In this document: piece after piece, positions 19,474-29,737 of the stretch
How the letters are laid out: every line of letters begins with the position of its first letter
How positions within the stretch are numbered: the first letter of the stretch is position 1
Assembly (NCBI GenBank): GCA_015056655.1
Contig: SVFV01000010.1
Span: forward strand, 1 to 64,000
Source: Butyrivibrio sp.
GTDB taxonomy: Bacteria > Bacillota > Clostridia > Lachnospirales > Lachnospiraceae
Direction: 5' to 3'
Length of the DNA stretch: 64,000 nt
Notes under the pieces: generated by a model
Seen by the model: the letters and a program-made list of their open reading frames with translations, nothing else
What the model was told of the DNA's origin: nothing
Database searches by the model: none
Program-made: the position numbers and the translations under genes

Positions 19474-20130
19474 TTATTCATACATATCTCTGGCCTTTAC
19501 ATTTTTAGCACCAGCCTTTTTAAACATCTTTTCATACTTCTTTGTTTTTGATTCCGGAACAGCCAGGGCTTTAAAATTTTTACAGTTTTTAAATGCATTC
19601 TTTCCAACTTTTTTGATGTTTTTGGATCCTGTTGTAAAATATGTAAGCTTTGTGCAACCGGAAAATGCATCGTTTTCTATCATTTCAAGCTTTGACATGA
19701 CCCAAATTTTCTTTATTTTTTTGCAATTTCTAAAAGCTCCTTTACCAATAGTTGTTAACTTGCTTTTAGAGTTAAACTGTACTGTCTGAAGTCTGCTGCA
19801 GTTTCTAAATGCATTTTCTTCTATCGAAACGATATCGTAATCGTATACTCTGTCAGTATCATTTATATCATAAAGATAGTCACCATAACAAAAACCAACA
19901 ATTCGCTTATTTACACATTTGACAAGCGTAACTTCTCCGCTCTCTTCAGCCGTAGCTGCTTTTGTGACCTTGAATTCACACCATCCGTCAGTGAAAACAT
20001 CACCTTCAATTAGTCCATTGTACTCCGATTCTTCTGCTTTTATGTCTGTTTTTGAAAAAAACAGAATAGTCATTACTAATGCAGTAAATATAAGGAACTT
20101 CTTAAAATGTTGAAAAGATATTTGACGCAT
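19474..20130 (-). CDS. Secreted leucine-rich repeat (BspA/LRR_5-like) protein
   Basis: IEENAFRNCSRLQTV, IGKGAFRNCKKIKKI, IENDAFSGCTKLTYF, VGKNAFKNCKNFKAL repeats; signal peptide. Confidence 0.88.
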   Translation of the reverse strand: MRQISFQHFKKFLIFTALVMTILFFSKTDIKAEESEYNGLIEGDVFTDGWCEFKVTKAATAEESGEVTLVKCVNKRIVGFCYGDYLYDINDTDRVYDYDIVSIEENAFRNCSRLQTVQFNSKSKLTTIGKGAFRNCKKIKKIWVMSKLEMIENDAFSGCTKLTYFTTGSKNIKKVGKNAFKNCKNFKALAVPESKTKKYEKMFKKAGAKNVKARDMYE

Positions 20131-20259
20131 AAAGCCTCCTTTAGATACTTTTTAGTTAACGAGATTAAGGTACTTTATCATCAATAATTATATCATTGAT
20201 AAATGTCACGACTATTAAATAATCATAAATTCTATTCTTTAAATTTCAGTAATTGATTT

Positions 20260-20742
20260 TTATGAATAATACGCGCCTAATATATAATCAATTTTTTCAT
20301 CATCATTCAGGTGAAAATAGCAGTCAATCTGGTATTCCTTAAGATATTTCAGAAAATCTTCGCGAGTTACCGCTGCACCTTCGGCGGAATCAACGGGGGC
20401 GTACAGGAAAATATCTACATCATCTGTAAGCTCAAAGCTCCACTCAGATTCCTCATAGTAGGCCATCTTATTATTTGTTCCGATATCGTTAGCGCCAACC
20501 TCACCACGTCTTATGAGAATCTGACCATTCTCATCCATGCGGAAAGTACCTGCCCAAATATCATCAGTGGTGTAATTGCGATAAAAATCACCATCTTCGG
20601 ATTTGCTTTCTTCCTGCCCTGCAGGTTCAGAGGAAGGCAGCTTATAATTACACGCTGATCCGAATGTAATAATGAACATAAGTAGAACGGCAGATACAGA
20701 TATCGCAGCCTTGTACAATGTCCTTTTTCTTTTAATAGACAT
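20260..20742 (-). CDS. Hypothetical lipoprotein/secreted protein
   Basis: N-terminal TM followed by FGSAC. Confidence 0.6.
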   Translation of the reverse strand: MSIKRKRTLYKAAISVSAVLLMFIITFGSACNYKLPSSEPAGQEESKSEDGDFYRNYTTDDIWAGTFRMDENGQILIRRGEVGANDIGTNNKMAYYEESEWSFELTDDVDIFLYAPVDSAEGAAVTREDFLKYLKEYQIDCYFHLNDDEKIDYILGAYYS

Positions 20743-20744
20743 AT

Positions 20745-21329
20745 TTGCTTCCTCCTTCAGAAACTCCGGATTATCTTACTGTAAAGGTTCATGCTCCAGT
20801 CGGAGACGCCCTTGAATATGAAGTTCCAATAATGAAGCTTAAGGATTATGATTCTGAAAAGATAATCAGTAAGAAACTATATTTCCTTATCCCTTTTTAT
20901 CTGTTCAATTTTGAGAGTGAATTTGATAAAATAGAAACGGGAAAGCAAGAGTTTATCGATAGTTTCAATAGAAGATATCGCGAAATTTACGACAAACTAA
21001 GGGAAAGCCTTGAATCTGGAGAAATTGATGCCATAACGCATCACTCTATCATAATGATGTCAGAGAAAGTAATAAAAACGTTGGCATCAAATAAGAAGAT
21101 TGTGAAAGAGGAGGCAGAGAAGATAATGGGTGGTCAGGTACTTGAATACGAAACAAAGACACTGGTGCGTGAAGGGATTAAGATTGGAGAAGAAAACATA
21201 AATACTCTAAATGCGTGGTTAAAAGAGCAAGGTAGAGTCGATGATATTATGAAGTCTATTGATGATAAGGTATATCAGAATGCGTTATTAGAAGAGTATA
21301 ACGAAAAGAATAATATCCAATCAGAATAA
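20745..21329 (+). pseudogene. C-terminal remnant of an Rpn/PD-(D/E)XK transposase-nuclease-like protein
   Basis: LTVKVHAPVGDALEYEVPIMKLKDYDSEKIISKKLYFLIPFYLFNFE resembles the interior/C-terminus of Lachnospiraceae Rpn-like proteins; the N-terminal nuclease core is absent. Confidence 0.6.
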
Positions 21330-21369
21330 CATAAAACTAATAGTAAAAGCAGGAAGTATAATCCCTGGA

Positions 21370-21404
21370 GTCGTGAAAATCGACTCTGGGGATATTTTTT
21401 TAGG
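21370..21404 (+). terminator. Terminator after Rpn-like fragment
   Basis: CCCTGGAGTCG-tgaaaa-(T)CGACTCTGGGG then TTTTTTT. Confidence 0.7.
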
Positions 21405-21488
21405 AGCATATACACTATTTGGTGTTCTATTAAAAGGACTCCTCCTGGAGTATACTAATTAGGTAAGATTTTTGGAGGATAAAAGCCT

Positions 21489-24400
21489 ATGCTGCGTTTC
21501 ATTTATGGAGCTTCTGGTGCGGGGAAAAGCCGTACAGTTTACGATGAAATAATAAAAAGAAGTATGGAGGAGGACCGGAACTTTCTTATAGTAGTGCCGG
21601 ATCAGTTCACCATGCAGACCCAGATGGACATTGTAAAGCTCCATCCGAGGCATGGAATTATGAATATAGATGTCCTTAGTTTTTCCAGACTCTCCCATAG
21701 AATATTTGAAGAGGTGGGTGAGGAGAATACTAAGGTCTTAAATGATATGGGCAAAAGCCTTGTGCTTCGCCATGTTGCAGAGAAGATGAAGGATGAACTT
21801 CCTGTAATTGGCTCCAATATGCACAAGATGGGATATATTGATGAAGTTAAGTCCAGTATTTCCGAGTTTATGCAGTATTGTATAGAGCCGAAGGATATGG
21901 ATGTTCTTGTTGATGCAGCTAAGGACAAGGGTGCACTGTGTGCAAAATTAAAGGATCTTCAGAAGCTTTATAAGGGATTTAAGGATTATATAAGCGGAGA
22001 ATTCATCGCCCAGGAGGAGACGATGGAGGTCCTTTGCAGAGCTCTCTATAAATCCGCGCTCATTCCTGGAAGTGTTATTGTTTTTGATGGTTTTACCGGA
22101 TTTACCCCTATTCAGTATCAGGTAATAAAAGTTCTTATGTCACTTGCTAAAGAGGTTATTTTCACATGCACCATTGGGCAGGATGATAATCCCTATGAAT
22201 ATGATAAGGATGCTGAACAGGAGCTGTTTTTACTTAGTAAGAAAACAGTTCATGACTTACTGCGCCTCGAATATGAAAATATAAAAGAAATGTCATCAGA
22301 TAATATACCAACATTTGAGGCCTGGTCAGAATATAGAAATGCCCACTCCGAGGATATGTTTGTGAAGAACACAGGGAAGAGCAGACATGCAGCTAATGAG
22401 GAGCTGGGCTTCTTAGAGAAAAGGTTGTTTAGATATGGCAAGGAAACCTTTGACGCTGAAACAGAGAACATAGTATTCATGGAGGCAAACGATACCATAA
22501 GTGAAATGAGAATGGTGTTTGCTAAGATTTGCGAGCTTGTAAGGGAGAAGGGGCTTTACTACAGGGACTTTGCAATAGTATGCGGAAGCCTTGAAAGGTA
22601 TGCTGCGATTGCAGAGGCAGAGGCTAAAAACTACAATGTGCCAATATACATAGACCAGACAGGAAGTGTGGGACTTAATCCCTTTATTGAATATGTAAGG
22701 GGAGGTCTTTCTGTCGTTAATACAAATTATAGCTTTGAGTCGGTTTTCCACTTTTTAAGAAGCTATATGTCTGATATTACTCAGGACGAAGCGGATGAGA
22801 TAGAAAATTATGTAAGGGCGTTGGGAATACGAGGCAAAAAGGCCTGGGAGAATGAGTTTTCCAAGGTTCCACCTAAGATTAAAAAGCGCCTTTATAAGTT
22901 TGATGATCCCGAAGCGGAAAAGAAGAACTATCTTGATAGTGTTAATGCCATTAGGGAGAAAATTGTCCTTTCCTTAAAGCCGCTATTTGACGCTAAAGAT
23001 AAATCGGTTAAGGATTTTTCACTTGGATTATATGAATTCATAAGTAATGCAGATGCAGAGAACAAGCTTAAAGCTTATGAAGAACGTTTCCATCAGGAGG
23101 GTGATGAGGTCAGAGCTAAAGAATATGGAGTTATTTACAGAAAGCTCATGGAACTCATTGACGAGATCACTTCTCTTATGGGGGATGAGAATCTTTCTTT
23201 GCAGGAATATACCGATATTTTAGAGGTTGGAATAAATGATATCTCTATTGGAACAATTCCTCAAAGTGCTGACAGAATAGTTGTAGGAGATATTGAGAGA
23301 ACGAGACTTAAGGAGATAAAGGTCCTGTTTTTCCTTGGAGTAAATGATGATCTAATACCAAAGGGAACAGGGACTGGTGGAATTCTTTCGGACATCGAAA
23401 GACAGATGCTTATTGAGAGCGTTAAAGATGTGGAGATGGCGCCTACGCCAAGACAGCAGATGTACATTCAGAGGCTTTATCTTTACATGAACCTAACTAA
23501 GCCCTCTGATAGTTTGTATATTTCCTGGGCGCATTTGGACCCGGCAGGCAAGAGTATACGCCCGGCATATCTGGTTGGGAAAATAGCTTCATATTTTTCA
23601 GATGTAAAGACGCTTAATTTTGATAAGCTTGCACCTACTGAACTCTTGCAGACAAAGGATGCCGGTACAGCATTTATTGCGGAGAATATGCAGCAATATA
23701 CCCTTGGCTATTTATCTGAGGAGAAACAGAAAACAGTTAAGGCCTTATATAGAGCACTTATTGATCAGGAAGATAAGGATAGACTGTTACAGATTACAGA
23801 GGCTGCTGGAAAAAACTATATGCACAAGCCATTATCAGAAGCTGTAACGGATATGCTCTATGGAAATGTTCTCATCAATTCTGTGAGCAGATTGGAAAAA
23901 TTTGCTCAGTGTTCATACGCTCACTTTTTGAGGTATGGACTGGGACTTGATGAGAGGGATGAATACGTCTTTGATGTCTCTGACCTTGGTAATGTATTTC
24001 ATGGCGTGCTTAAGACCTTCTCAGATAACCTGGAGAAGGAAAAGCTTAAATGGACTACTTTTTCTAAAGAGGATGGAGTAAGAATACTTGATGAATCTAT
24101 AGATGCATTTCTTGAAGAATATGGAAGCGACGTTCTAAGCTCCAGTAGTAGAGGTTTATCTACCAAGAGCAGGATCAGGCGAATACTTCAAAGATCTGTG
24201 GATACCTTGCAGTATCAGCTTCAAAAGGGTTCGTTTATGCCAAAATCCATGGAGGTTGCATTTAATAAAGTCGGTGATATAGATGCAATCAATGTAAATC
24301 TTTTGGAGGATGAGAAGGGACGCATTTTAAAGAATATGAAGCTCACCGGAAGAATAGACAGGATAGATACCTACGAGGATGCTGATCATGTCTATGTGAA

Positions 24401-25028
24401 GGTTATTGATTTTAAGTCTGGTGATAAGAAATTCGATTTATGTGCTCTTTACTACGGACTTCAGCTTCAGCTTGTAATGTACATGAATGTTGCAAAGGGT
24501 ATGGAGAAGGCAACTAATCCTAAGAAGGAAATCGTTCCTGCTGCAATCTTGTATTATCATCTCGCTGATCCTGTGCTTGAAGGCGACAGTGATACTGCAA
24601 AGGCTACTAATACTGAAATAAATGAGATGATAAGAAAGCAGCTTAGACCCAAGGGACTAATAGCAAGGGATGGGAATGTTGTAAATGCACTTGACCATAA
24701 TATAGGGCAGGAATCAGATGTTATCCGCGTAAAGCTGAATAATGATGGAAGCTTTAGCAAAAGAGGATCAGAGGTTATGGGTGCTGATGATTTTGCGGAG
24801 GTTTCAAAGTATGTCGAGAGGCTTATACAGAGAAATGGCAGGGAAATAGTCAGTGGTAATGTCGAAGTTAACCCTTATGAAATGGGAGATAGATCAGCAT
24901 GTGACTATTGCAGCTTTAAGTCGGTTTGCAATTTCGACAGGTCTATTCCTGGATATAAAAAGAGAGAGCTTGAGAAGCTTTCAGATGATGATGTAGTTGA
25001 CCTCATAATAAAAGATGGGAAGAAATAA
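21489..25028 (+). CDS. addB: AddB helicase/nuclease subunit (RexB/AddB)
   Basis: GASGAGKSRTVYDEI, C-terminal PD-(D/E)XK VIDFKSG, Fe-S CxxCxxxxxC (ACDYCSFKSVC). Confidence 0.96.
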   Translation: MLRFIYGASGAGKSRTVYDEIIKRSMEEDRNFLIVVPDQFTMQTQMDIVKLHPRHGIMNIDVLSFSRLSHRIFEEVGEENTKVLNDMGKSLVLRHVAEKMKDELPVIGSNMHKMGYIDEVKSSISEFMQYCIEPKDMDVLVDAAKDKGALCAKLKDLQKLYKGFKDYISGEFIAQEETMEVLCRALYKSALIPGSVIVFDGFTGFTPIQYQVIKVLMSLAKEVIFTCTIGQDDNPYEYDKDAEQELFLLSKKTVHDLLRLEYENIKEMSSDNIPTFEAWSEYRNAHSEDMFVKNTGKSRHAANEELGFLEKRLFRYGKETFDAETENIVFMEANDTISEMRMVFAKICELVREKGLYYRDFAIVCGSLERYAAIAEAEAKNYNVPIYIDQTGSVGLNPFIEYVRGGLSVVNTNYSFESVFHFLRSYMSDITQDEADEIENYVRALGIRGKKAWENEFSKVPPKIKKRLYKFDDPEAEKKNYLDSVNAIREKIVLSLKPLFDAKDKSVKDFSLGLYEFISNADAENKLKAYEERFHQEGDEVRAKEYGVIYRKLMELIDEITSLMGDENLSLQEYTDILEVGINDISIGTIPQSADRIVVGDIERTRLKEIKVLFFLGVNDDLIPKGTGTGGILSDIERQMLIESVKDVEMAPTPRQQMYIQRLYLYMNLTKPSDSLYISWAHLDPAGKSIRPAYLVGKIASYFSDVKTLNFDKLAPTELLQTKDAGTAFIAENMQQYTLGYLSEEKQKTVKALYRALIDQEDKDRLLQITEAAGKNYMHKPLSEAVTDMLYGNVLINSVSRLEKFAQCSYAHFLRYGLGLDERDEYVFDVSDLGNVFHGVLKTFSDNLEKEKLKWTTFSKEDGVRILDESIDAFLEEYGSDVLSSSSRGLSTKSRIRRILQRSVDTLQYQLQKGSFMPKSMEVAFNKVGDIDAINVNLLEDEKGRILKNMKLTGRIDRIDTYEDADHVYVKVIDFKSGDKKFDLCALYYGLQLQLVMYMNVAKGMEKATNPKKEIVPAAILYYHLADPVLEGDSDTAKATNTEINEMIRKQLRPKGLIARDGNVVNALDHNIGQESDVIRVKLNNDGSFSKRGSEVMGADDFAEVSKYVERLIQRNGREIVSGNVEVNPYEMGDRSACDYCSFKSVCNFDRSIPGYKKRELEKLSDDDVVDLIIKDGKK

Positions 25029-25031
25029 GAC

Positions 25032-28000
25032 ATGGGATTTACTAATGAACAACAGGCTGTAATAGATGCCAGAAATTCAAATGTGTTGGTATCCGCAGCC
25101 GCTGGAAGTGGAAAAACCACAGTATTGGTAGAGAGAATAATCCAGAGAATAACAGGGGAGACACCTATCGATATAGACAGACTTCTGGTTGTTACCTTTA
25201 CTAAGGCAGCAGCAGCCCAGATGAAGGAGAAGATTCTCTTAGCCATACAGAAAAAACTTATAGAGGAACCTGACAATGCGCATTTGCAGCGTCAGGAGAC
25301 TCTTGTTCATGGTGCGCAGATAACAACCATTGATTCATTTTGCCAGTATGTTATCAGGAATAACTTTAATGACATTGGCCTTGATCCATCCTATAGAGTT
25401 GGAGACGAAGGAGAAATGAAGCTACTTCGTGGTGATGTTCTGGAGGAACTTCTTGAGGATAAATATGCAGAGGAAGATGAAGGCTTTCTTAATTGCACTG
25501 AGTATTTTGCTACAGGCAATAATGATAAAAAGCTTGAGGAATTCATTCTTCAGCTTTATGACTATGCTATGAGTATGCCTTTCCCTGAGGAGTGGCTTGA
25601 GGAGAGAATGTCAGACTACAGTCTGGATGAGGCAGAGTTTGATGATGCTTTCTTTGTAAAGATGGCCATGGAATATGCAATGCAGGTACTTGCAGAATGC
25701 AAAGAGCGTTATAAATTGGCTGTTCATCTTTCAGAAGAATCCGACGGACCTCATATGTATGGTGAGCTTATGGAAACAGAGCTCGAGGCTGTTGAGAAGA
25801 TTCTTTCAAAGAAAGACATGTCATACAATGAGCTCAGAACAGAGATACATAATATAAGCTTTGGAAAGCTTTCTACTGGCAGAGATCCTTCTGTGAATAA
25901 GGATAAGCGTGAGGCAGCAAAGAACCATAGAGATTATGTTAAGAAAGAAATCGCTAAGCTCGCAGAGGCTTATTTTGCTGAGGATAAGGCGACCATTATC
26001 AAGCACATGGAGCTAGCTAAGGAACCGGTTGCGTATCTGGCTAGGCTTGCGATTGAGTTCAAGCAGAGATTTGATGAGAAGAAGCGTGAAAAGGGCATAA
26101 TCGACTTCGGCGATATGGAGCATCTGGCACTCTCCATTCTTATAAGGAAAAATGATAAGGGAGAGTATGAGCCTACAAATACAGCGCTTCAGTACAGGGA
26201 CTATTTTGAAGAAGTAATGATAGATGAGTATCAGGACAGTAATAATGTTCAGGAGATGCTTTTATCAGCTGTTTCAGGTGAAGCCTCTGGCAGATATAAT
26301 CGTTTCATGGTGGGTGATGTAAAGCAGAGTATATATAAGTTCAGACTAGCCCGTCCTGAGATTTTTATGGAGAAAATGGGTACTTACAGTCTTGATGAGA
26401 AGGCTGATACAAGAAAGATATCACTTCACAATAATTTCAGAAGCCGTAGAGAGGTGCTTGATAGCGCAAACTATATTTTTGAACAGATAATGGGTAAGGA
26501 TCTTGGTGGGGTTAAGTATGATGAGGATGCGGCTCTAGTTACCGGAGCTTCATTCCCCGAGGCACAAACCCCTGGAGCGTATTCTTCTGAGCTGATGCTT
26601 GCTAATGTAAATGGGCTTAAATCACAAAGTGCCAGAGAATTAGAAGCAAAGATGGTTGCTCAGAGAATAGATGAGCTTATGAAGTCTGCCAAGGTAAAGG
26701 ATGGAGAAGATAGCTTAAGATCCATCAAATATAGCGATATTGTTATCTTGCTCAGGGCAACCAGTGGATGGGATGATGTTTTCAAAAAGGCTTTGGAAGA
26801 GAGAGGAATTCCAGCATACATTGAGTCAAAAACAGGTTATTTTTCCGCAACAGAGGTAGTGACTGTTTTGAATGTATTAAATGTGCTTAGTAACCCTAGG
26901 CAGGATATTCCGTTGGTGTCAGTTATGCATTCTCCTATTGGCAATTTTACTGATGAGGAGCTTGCGATTATAAAGGCACATGATCAAAGTCTCGAAAAGG
27001 GAATCTTTGATGGTGATAGCTATTTTGATTGCTTGTGCAGATGCATCGGAGAGAACTCTCTCAATGATGAGACTTTGCGTGATAAAATATGTAAATTCGT
27101 TGAAATGATATCACTATTTAGAGAAAAAAGTACATTTCTTCCTGTTAGTGAATTGATCAAATACATATTTGAAGAGACTGGATATTACCATTATAATGCG
27201 GCACTTCCTCAGGGCGAGATAAGAGCGGCCAATCTCAATATGCTCATAGAGAAGGCGGTAGACTATGAAAAGACAAGCTTTAAGGGGCTTTTCCATTTTG
27301 TGAGATATATAGAGCAGCTTTCGAAGTATGAGGTTGACTATGGTGAAGCTGGTATGCTTGACGAGCATGCTGACGTAGTCAGAATAATGAGTATTCATAA
27401 GAGTAAGGGATTGGAGTTCCCTATAGTGTTTGTTTCCGGGATGTCCAAGTCATTTAATTATATGGATGTTAATTCATCCGTAGTCAGTGATATGGATTTA
27501 GGAATTGGCACAGTTTCCATGGATCTTGAGCACAGAATTAAGTACAAAACTTTGCGTAAAAGCGTCATAGATAATTATATGAAAACGGATATTCTTGGCG
27601 AAGAAATGCGTATACTTTATGTTGCTATGACAAGAGCGAAGGAAAAACTTATTATGACTGGCCAGATAAAGAAGGGGGCTGATGATAAAATACCTGCTTC
27701 TGATATAAGATCTATATTAGCTGGCCTTATGAGATTTAGAAAAAGAGGGGCCATAGCTGGAGAACAGCCATACCTGCTTCCTACTTTCCAGAGAAATGCA
27801 GCGTCTAGTTATCAGGAACTTGTTCTTATGGCATTGGCAAGGCATCCATCATTTTCTAAGCTTGCAGCGCTTGTTGGAGTGGGCTGTGATAGTGTTCCTG
27901 ATGATAATGGAATTCCTGTTACCTCCAAGAATGACGAATATATAGACTTTGATTTCAGAGTAATGGAGAAGGAGGATATCAAAGGAGCTGAAGCTGGTGC

Positions 28001-28796
28001 ACAGATTGGTGGAGAGATGAGGCTTGGTGACTTAAATAGTGCTATGTCCTCAGATGAAGAAGAGTTAAAGGCATTTTATGTAGACAGATTCGCGGATGAG
28101 TATGCTCACGAGAATCTGAACAAACTCTTTATCAAAACTACAGTAACAGAGCTTAAGAAGGCAAAGCTTGAAGAAGAAAACGAACCGGCTCATAAGCTTA
28201 TAAATGATGAATCATATATTCCTGCCTTTGCTTCAAAGGAAAGCGAGGTCTTTAAAGGAGCAGCAAGGGGTACTGTATACCATAAGGTCATGGAGCTTAT
28301 CTATGAGGATGGTTCAAATGATAACTCCTATACGGAATTTGAAGAAAGATTGGAGAACCTTCCGGAATGGTTCAAATATCTCGAAGATGAAGGAAGAATA
28401 CCTGTTACCCAGACAGAGTGCGTTAATCCTGCAGACATTGAGGCATTCTGTGATTCAGAAGCTGGAAAGAGAATGAGAATCGCTATGGAGAATGACCTAT
28501 TACATAGAGAATCTCCATTTATGATGGGAGTGTCAGCAAATAGGGTAGATAAGGAGCTTCCAGAGGATGAGATGGTGCTCATTCAGGGAATAATAGACGT
28601 ATGGTTTGAAGAGGATGATGGAATTGTTCTTCTTGATTACAAGACAGATAAGGTTAAGTCAGGGGATGAGCTTGTAAACAAATACAAGATACAGCTTGAG
28701 CTGTATAGCGAAGCCCTTGAGAGAATAACCAATAAAAAAGTGAAGGAACAGATTATCTATTCCTTCACTCTGGGTGAAACCATAGCGGTTAACTGA
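25032..28796 (+). CDS. addA: AddA helicase/nuclease subunit
   Basis: VSAAAGSGKTTVLVERI, VMIDEYQDSN, VGDVKQSIYKFRLARPE, IHKSKGLEFPIVFV, LLDYKTDKV. Confidence 0.97.
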   Translation: MGFTNEQQAVIDARNSNVLVSAAAGSGKTTVLVERIIQRITGETPIDIDRLLVVTFTKAAAAQMKEKILLAIQKKLIEEPDNAHLQRQETLVHGAQITTIDSFCQYVIRNNFNDIGLDPSYRVGDEGEMKLLRGDVLEELLEDKYAEEDEGFLNCTEYFATGNNDKKLEEFILQLYDYAMSMPFPEEWLEERMSDYSLDEAEFDDAFFVKMAMEYAMQVLAECKERYKLAVHLSEESDGPHMYGELMETELEAVEKILSKKDMSYNELRTEIHNISFGKLSTGRDPSVNKDKREAAKNHRDYVKKEIAKLAEAYFAEDKATIIKHMELAKEPVAYLARLAIEFKQRFDEKKREKGIIDFGDMEHLALSILIRKNDKGEYEPTNTALQYRDYFEEVMIDEYQDSNNVQEMLLSAVSGEASGRYNRFMVGDVKQSIYKFRLARPEIFMEKMGTYSLDEKADTRKISLHNNFRSRREVLDSANYIFEQIMGKDLGGVKYDEDAALVTGASFPEAQTPGAYSSELMLANVNGLKSQSARELEAKMVAQRIDELMKSAKVKDGEDSLRSIKYSDIVILLRATSGWDDVFKKALEERGIPAYIESKTGYFSATEVVTVLNVLNVLSNPRQDIPLVSVMHSPIGNFTDEELAIIKAHDQSLEKGIFDGDSYFDCLCRCIGENSLNDETLRDKICKFVEMISLFREKSTFLPVSELIKYIFEETGYYHYNAALPQGEIRAANLNMLIEKAVDYEKTSFKGLFHFVRYIEQLSKYEVDYGEAGMLDEHADVVRIMSIHKSKGLEFPIVFVSGMSKSFNYMDVNSSVVSDMDLGIGTVSMDLEHRIKYKTLRKSVIDNYMKTDILGEEMRILYVAMTRAKEKLIMTGQIKKGADDKIPASDIRSILAGLMRFRKRGAIAGEQPYLLPTFQRNAASSYQELVLMALARHPSFSKLAALVGVGCDSVPDDNGIPVTSKNDEYIDFDFRVMEKEDIKGAEAGAQIGGEMRLGDLNSAMSSDEEELKAFYVDRFADEYAHENLNKLFIKTTVTELKKAKLEEENEPAHKLINDESYIPAFASKESEVFKGAARGTVYHKVMELIYEDGSNDNSYTEFEERLENLPEWFKYLEDEGRIPVTQTECVNPADIEAFCDSEAGKRMRIAMENDLLHRESPFMMGVSANRVDKELPEDEMVLIQGIIDVWFEEDDGIVLLDYKTDKVKSGDELVNKYKIQLELYSEALERITNKKVKEQIIYSFTLGETIAVN

Positions 28797-28822
28797 TTTG
28801 CTACTAAATTGCTTAGTAGATA

Positions 28823-29512
28823 TTAGTTCTGAGCCAGTACATCACGCACTTCTTCTTCGTTAGCCATAAGTCTTACGCGATTAAGTGCCTTATGCACAGC
28901 GGGTATGCTGATAAGGATAAGAGTAATAACAGCTTCTGCGCCGATGTAGCTTCCGTTGTATGCAAGAGAATATGCAAATGGATGCATTCCTTCAGGAGCG
29001 TACTGACCAAAGAAGATAACACCAGAAAGTACACTAAAGAAGAGACGGCCAAGGATTCCAGTGATATATCCCTTCAACATTCCGTGCTTTGAACTCATAA
29101 AAAGTCCTGAAAGCCCCATTGCTCCAAAAGCGAGGAAATAATCGCAGATAAGCTGAGGTACACTAATGATATAGGGATTTACGATAAGCTGCAGAACTCC
29201 GTATGCAAGTGCTGAAGTAAGACCAGCCCTAAGTCCATAGAGGTAACCAACATAGGTTACAAAGAACATGGAGAACAAGGTTACTGATCCGCCCATTGGT
29301 AAATCGAAGAAGTGAATCATTGAAGTTACCATTGCAAGTGTGATGCACATTGCGGCAAATACCAACTGCTTTACAGAAAAATGATTTTTCTTATCTTTTC
29401 CTGTGAAGAAGCAAGCGACTATTAGAGCTGCAAGCATAATGAAGATAAATAAAGTATAGCCTGCAGTTGTAATTTCATAGGTATCTTCTACCTGTTTTAA
29501 GAATAATGACAT
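28823..29512 (-). CDS. thiT: Thiamine ECF transporter S component ThiT
   Basis: ThiT-like TM architecture (SMIHFFDLPMGGSVTLFSMFFV); TPP riboswitch upstream. Confidence 0.9.
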   Translation of the reverse strand: MSLFLKQVEDTYEITTAGYTLFIFIMLAALIVACFFTGKDKKNHFSVKQLVFAAMCITLAMVTSMIHFFDLPMGGSVTLFSMFFVTYVGYLYGLRAGLTSALAYGVLQLIVNPYIISVPQLICDYFLAFGAMGLSGLFMSSKHGMLKGYITGILGRLFFSVLSGVIFFGQYAPEGMHPFAYSLAYNGSYIGAEAVITLILISIPAVHKALNRVRLMANEEEVRDVLAQN

Positions 29513-29519
29513 ATAAAAA

Positions 29520-29545
29520 CCTCCCTTGTGATCTGCACAGGGAGG
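29520..29545 (-). terminator. Attenuator terminator of the TPP riboswitch
   Basis: CCTCCCTGTG-cagat-CACAAGGGAGG then T-rich tract on the - strand, between aptamer and thiT. Confidence 0.8.
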
Positions 29546-29585
29546 CTATTTTTGTTCCAACTTGACCAATGAATGTCAGTTAAAA

Positions 29586-29670
29586 TGCTTCCTTACGCCG
29601 GTATTACCCGGTTCAAGTAGTGAGGGTCGACAATGTAATAACATGTCATCTCAGCACAGCTCCCCTAGCA
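29586..29670 (-). promoter_or_regulatory. TPP riboswitch (THI element)
   Basis: - strand AGGGGAGCTGTGCTGAGATGAC...GTCGACCCTCACTACTTGAACCGGGTAATACCGGCGTAAGGAA. Confidence 0.96.
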
Positions 29671-29737
29671 AAATCAATATTTATTTTCGATACTTATTAA
29701 ATGCCTTTTTTATGCGCTTGTCAATAAAAAAGGAAGA

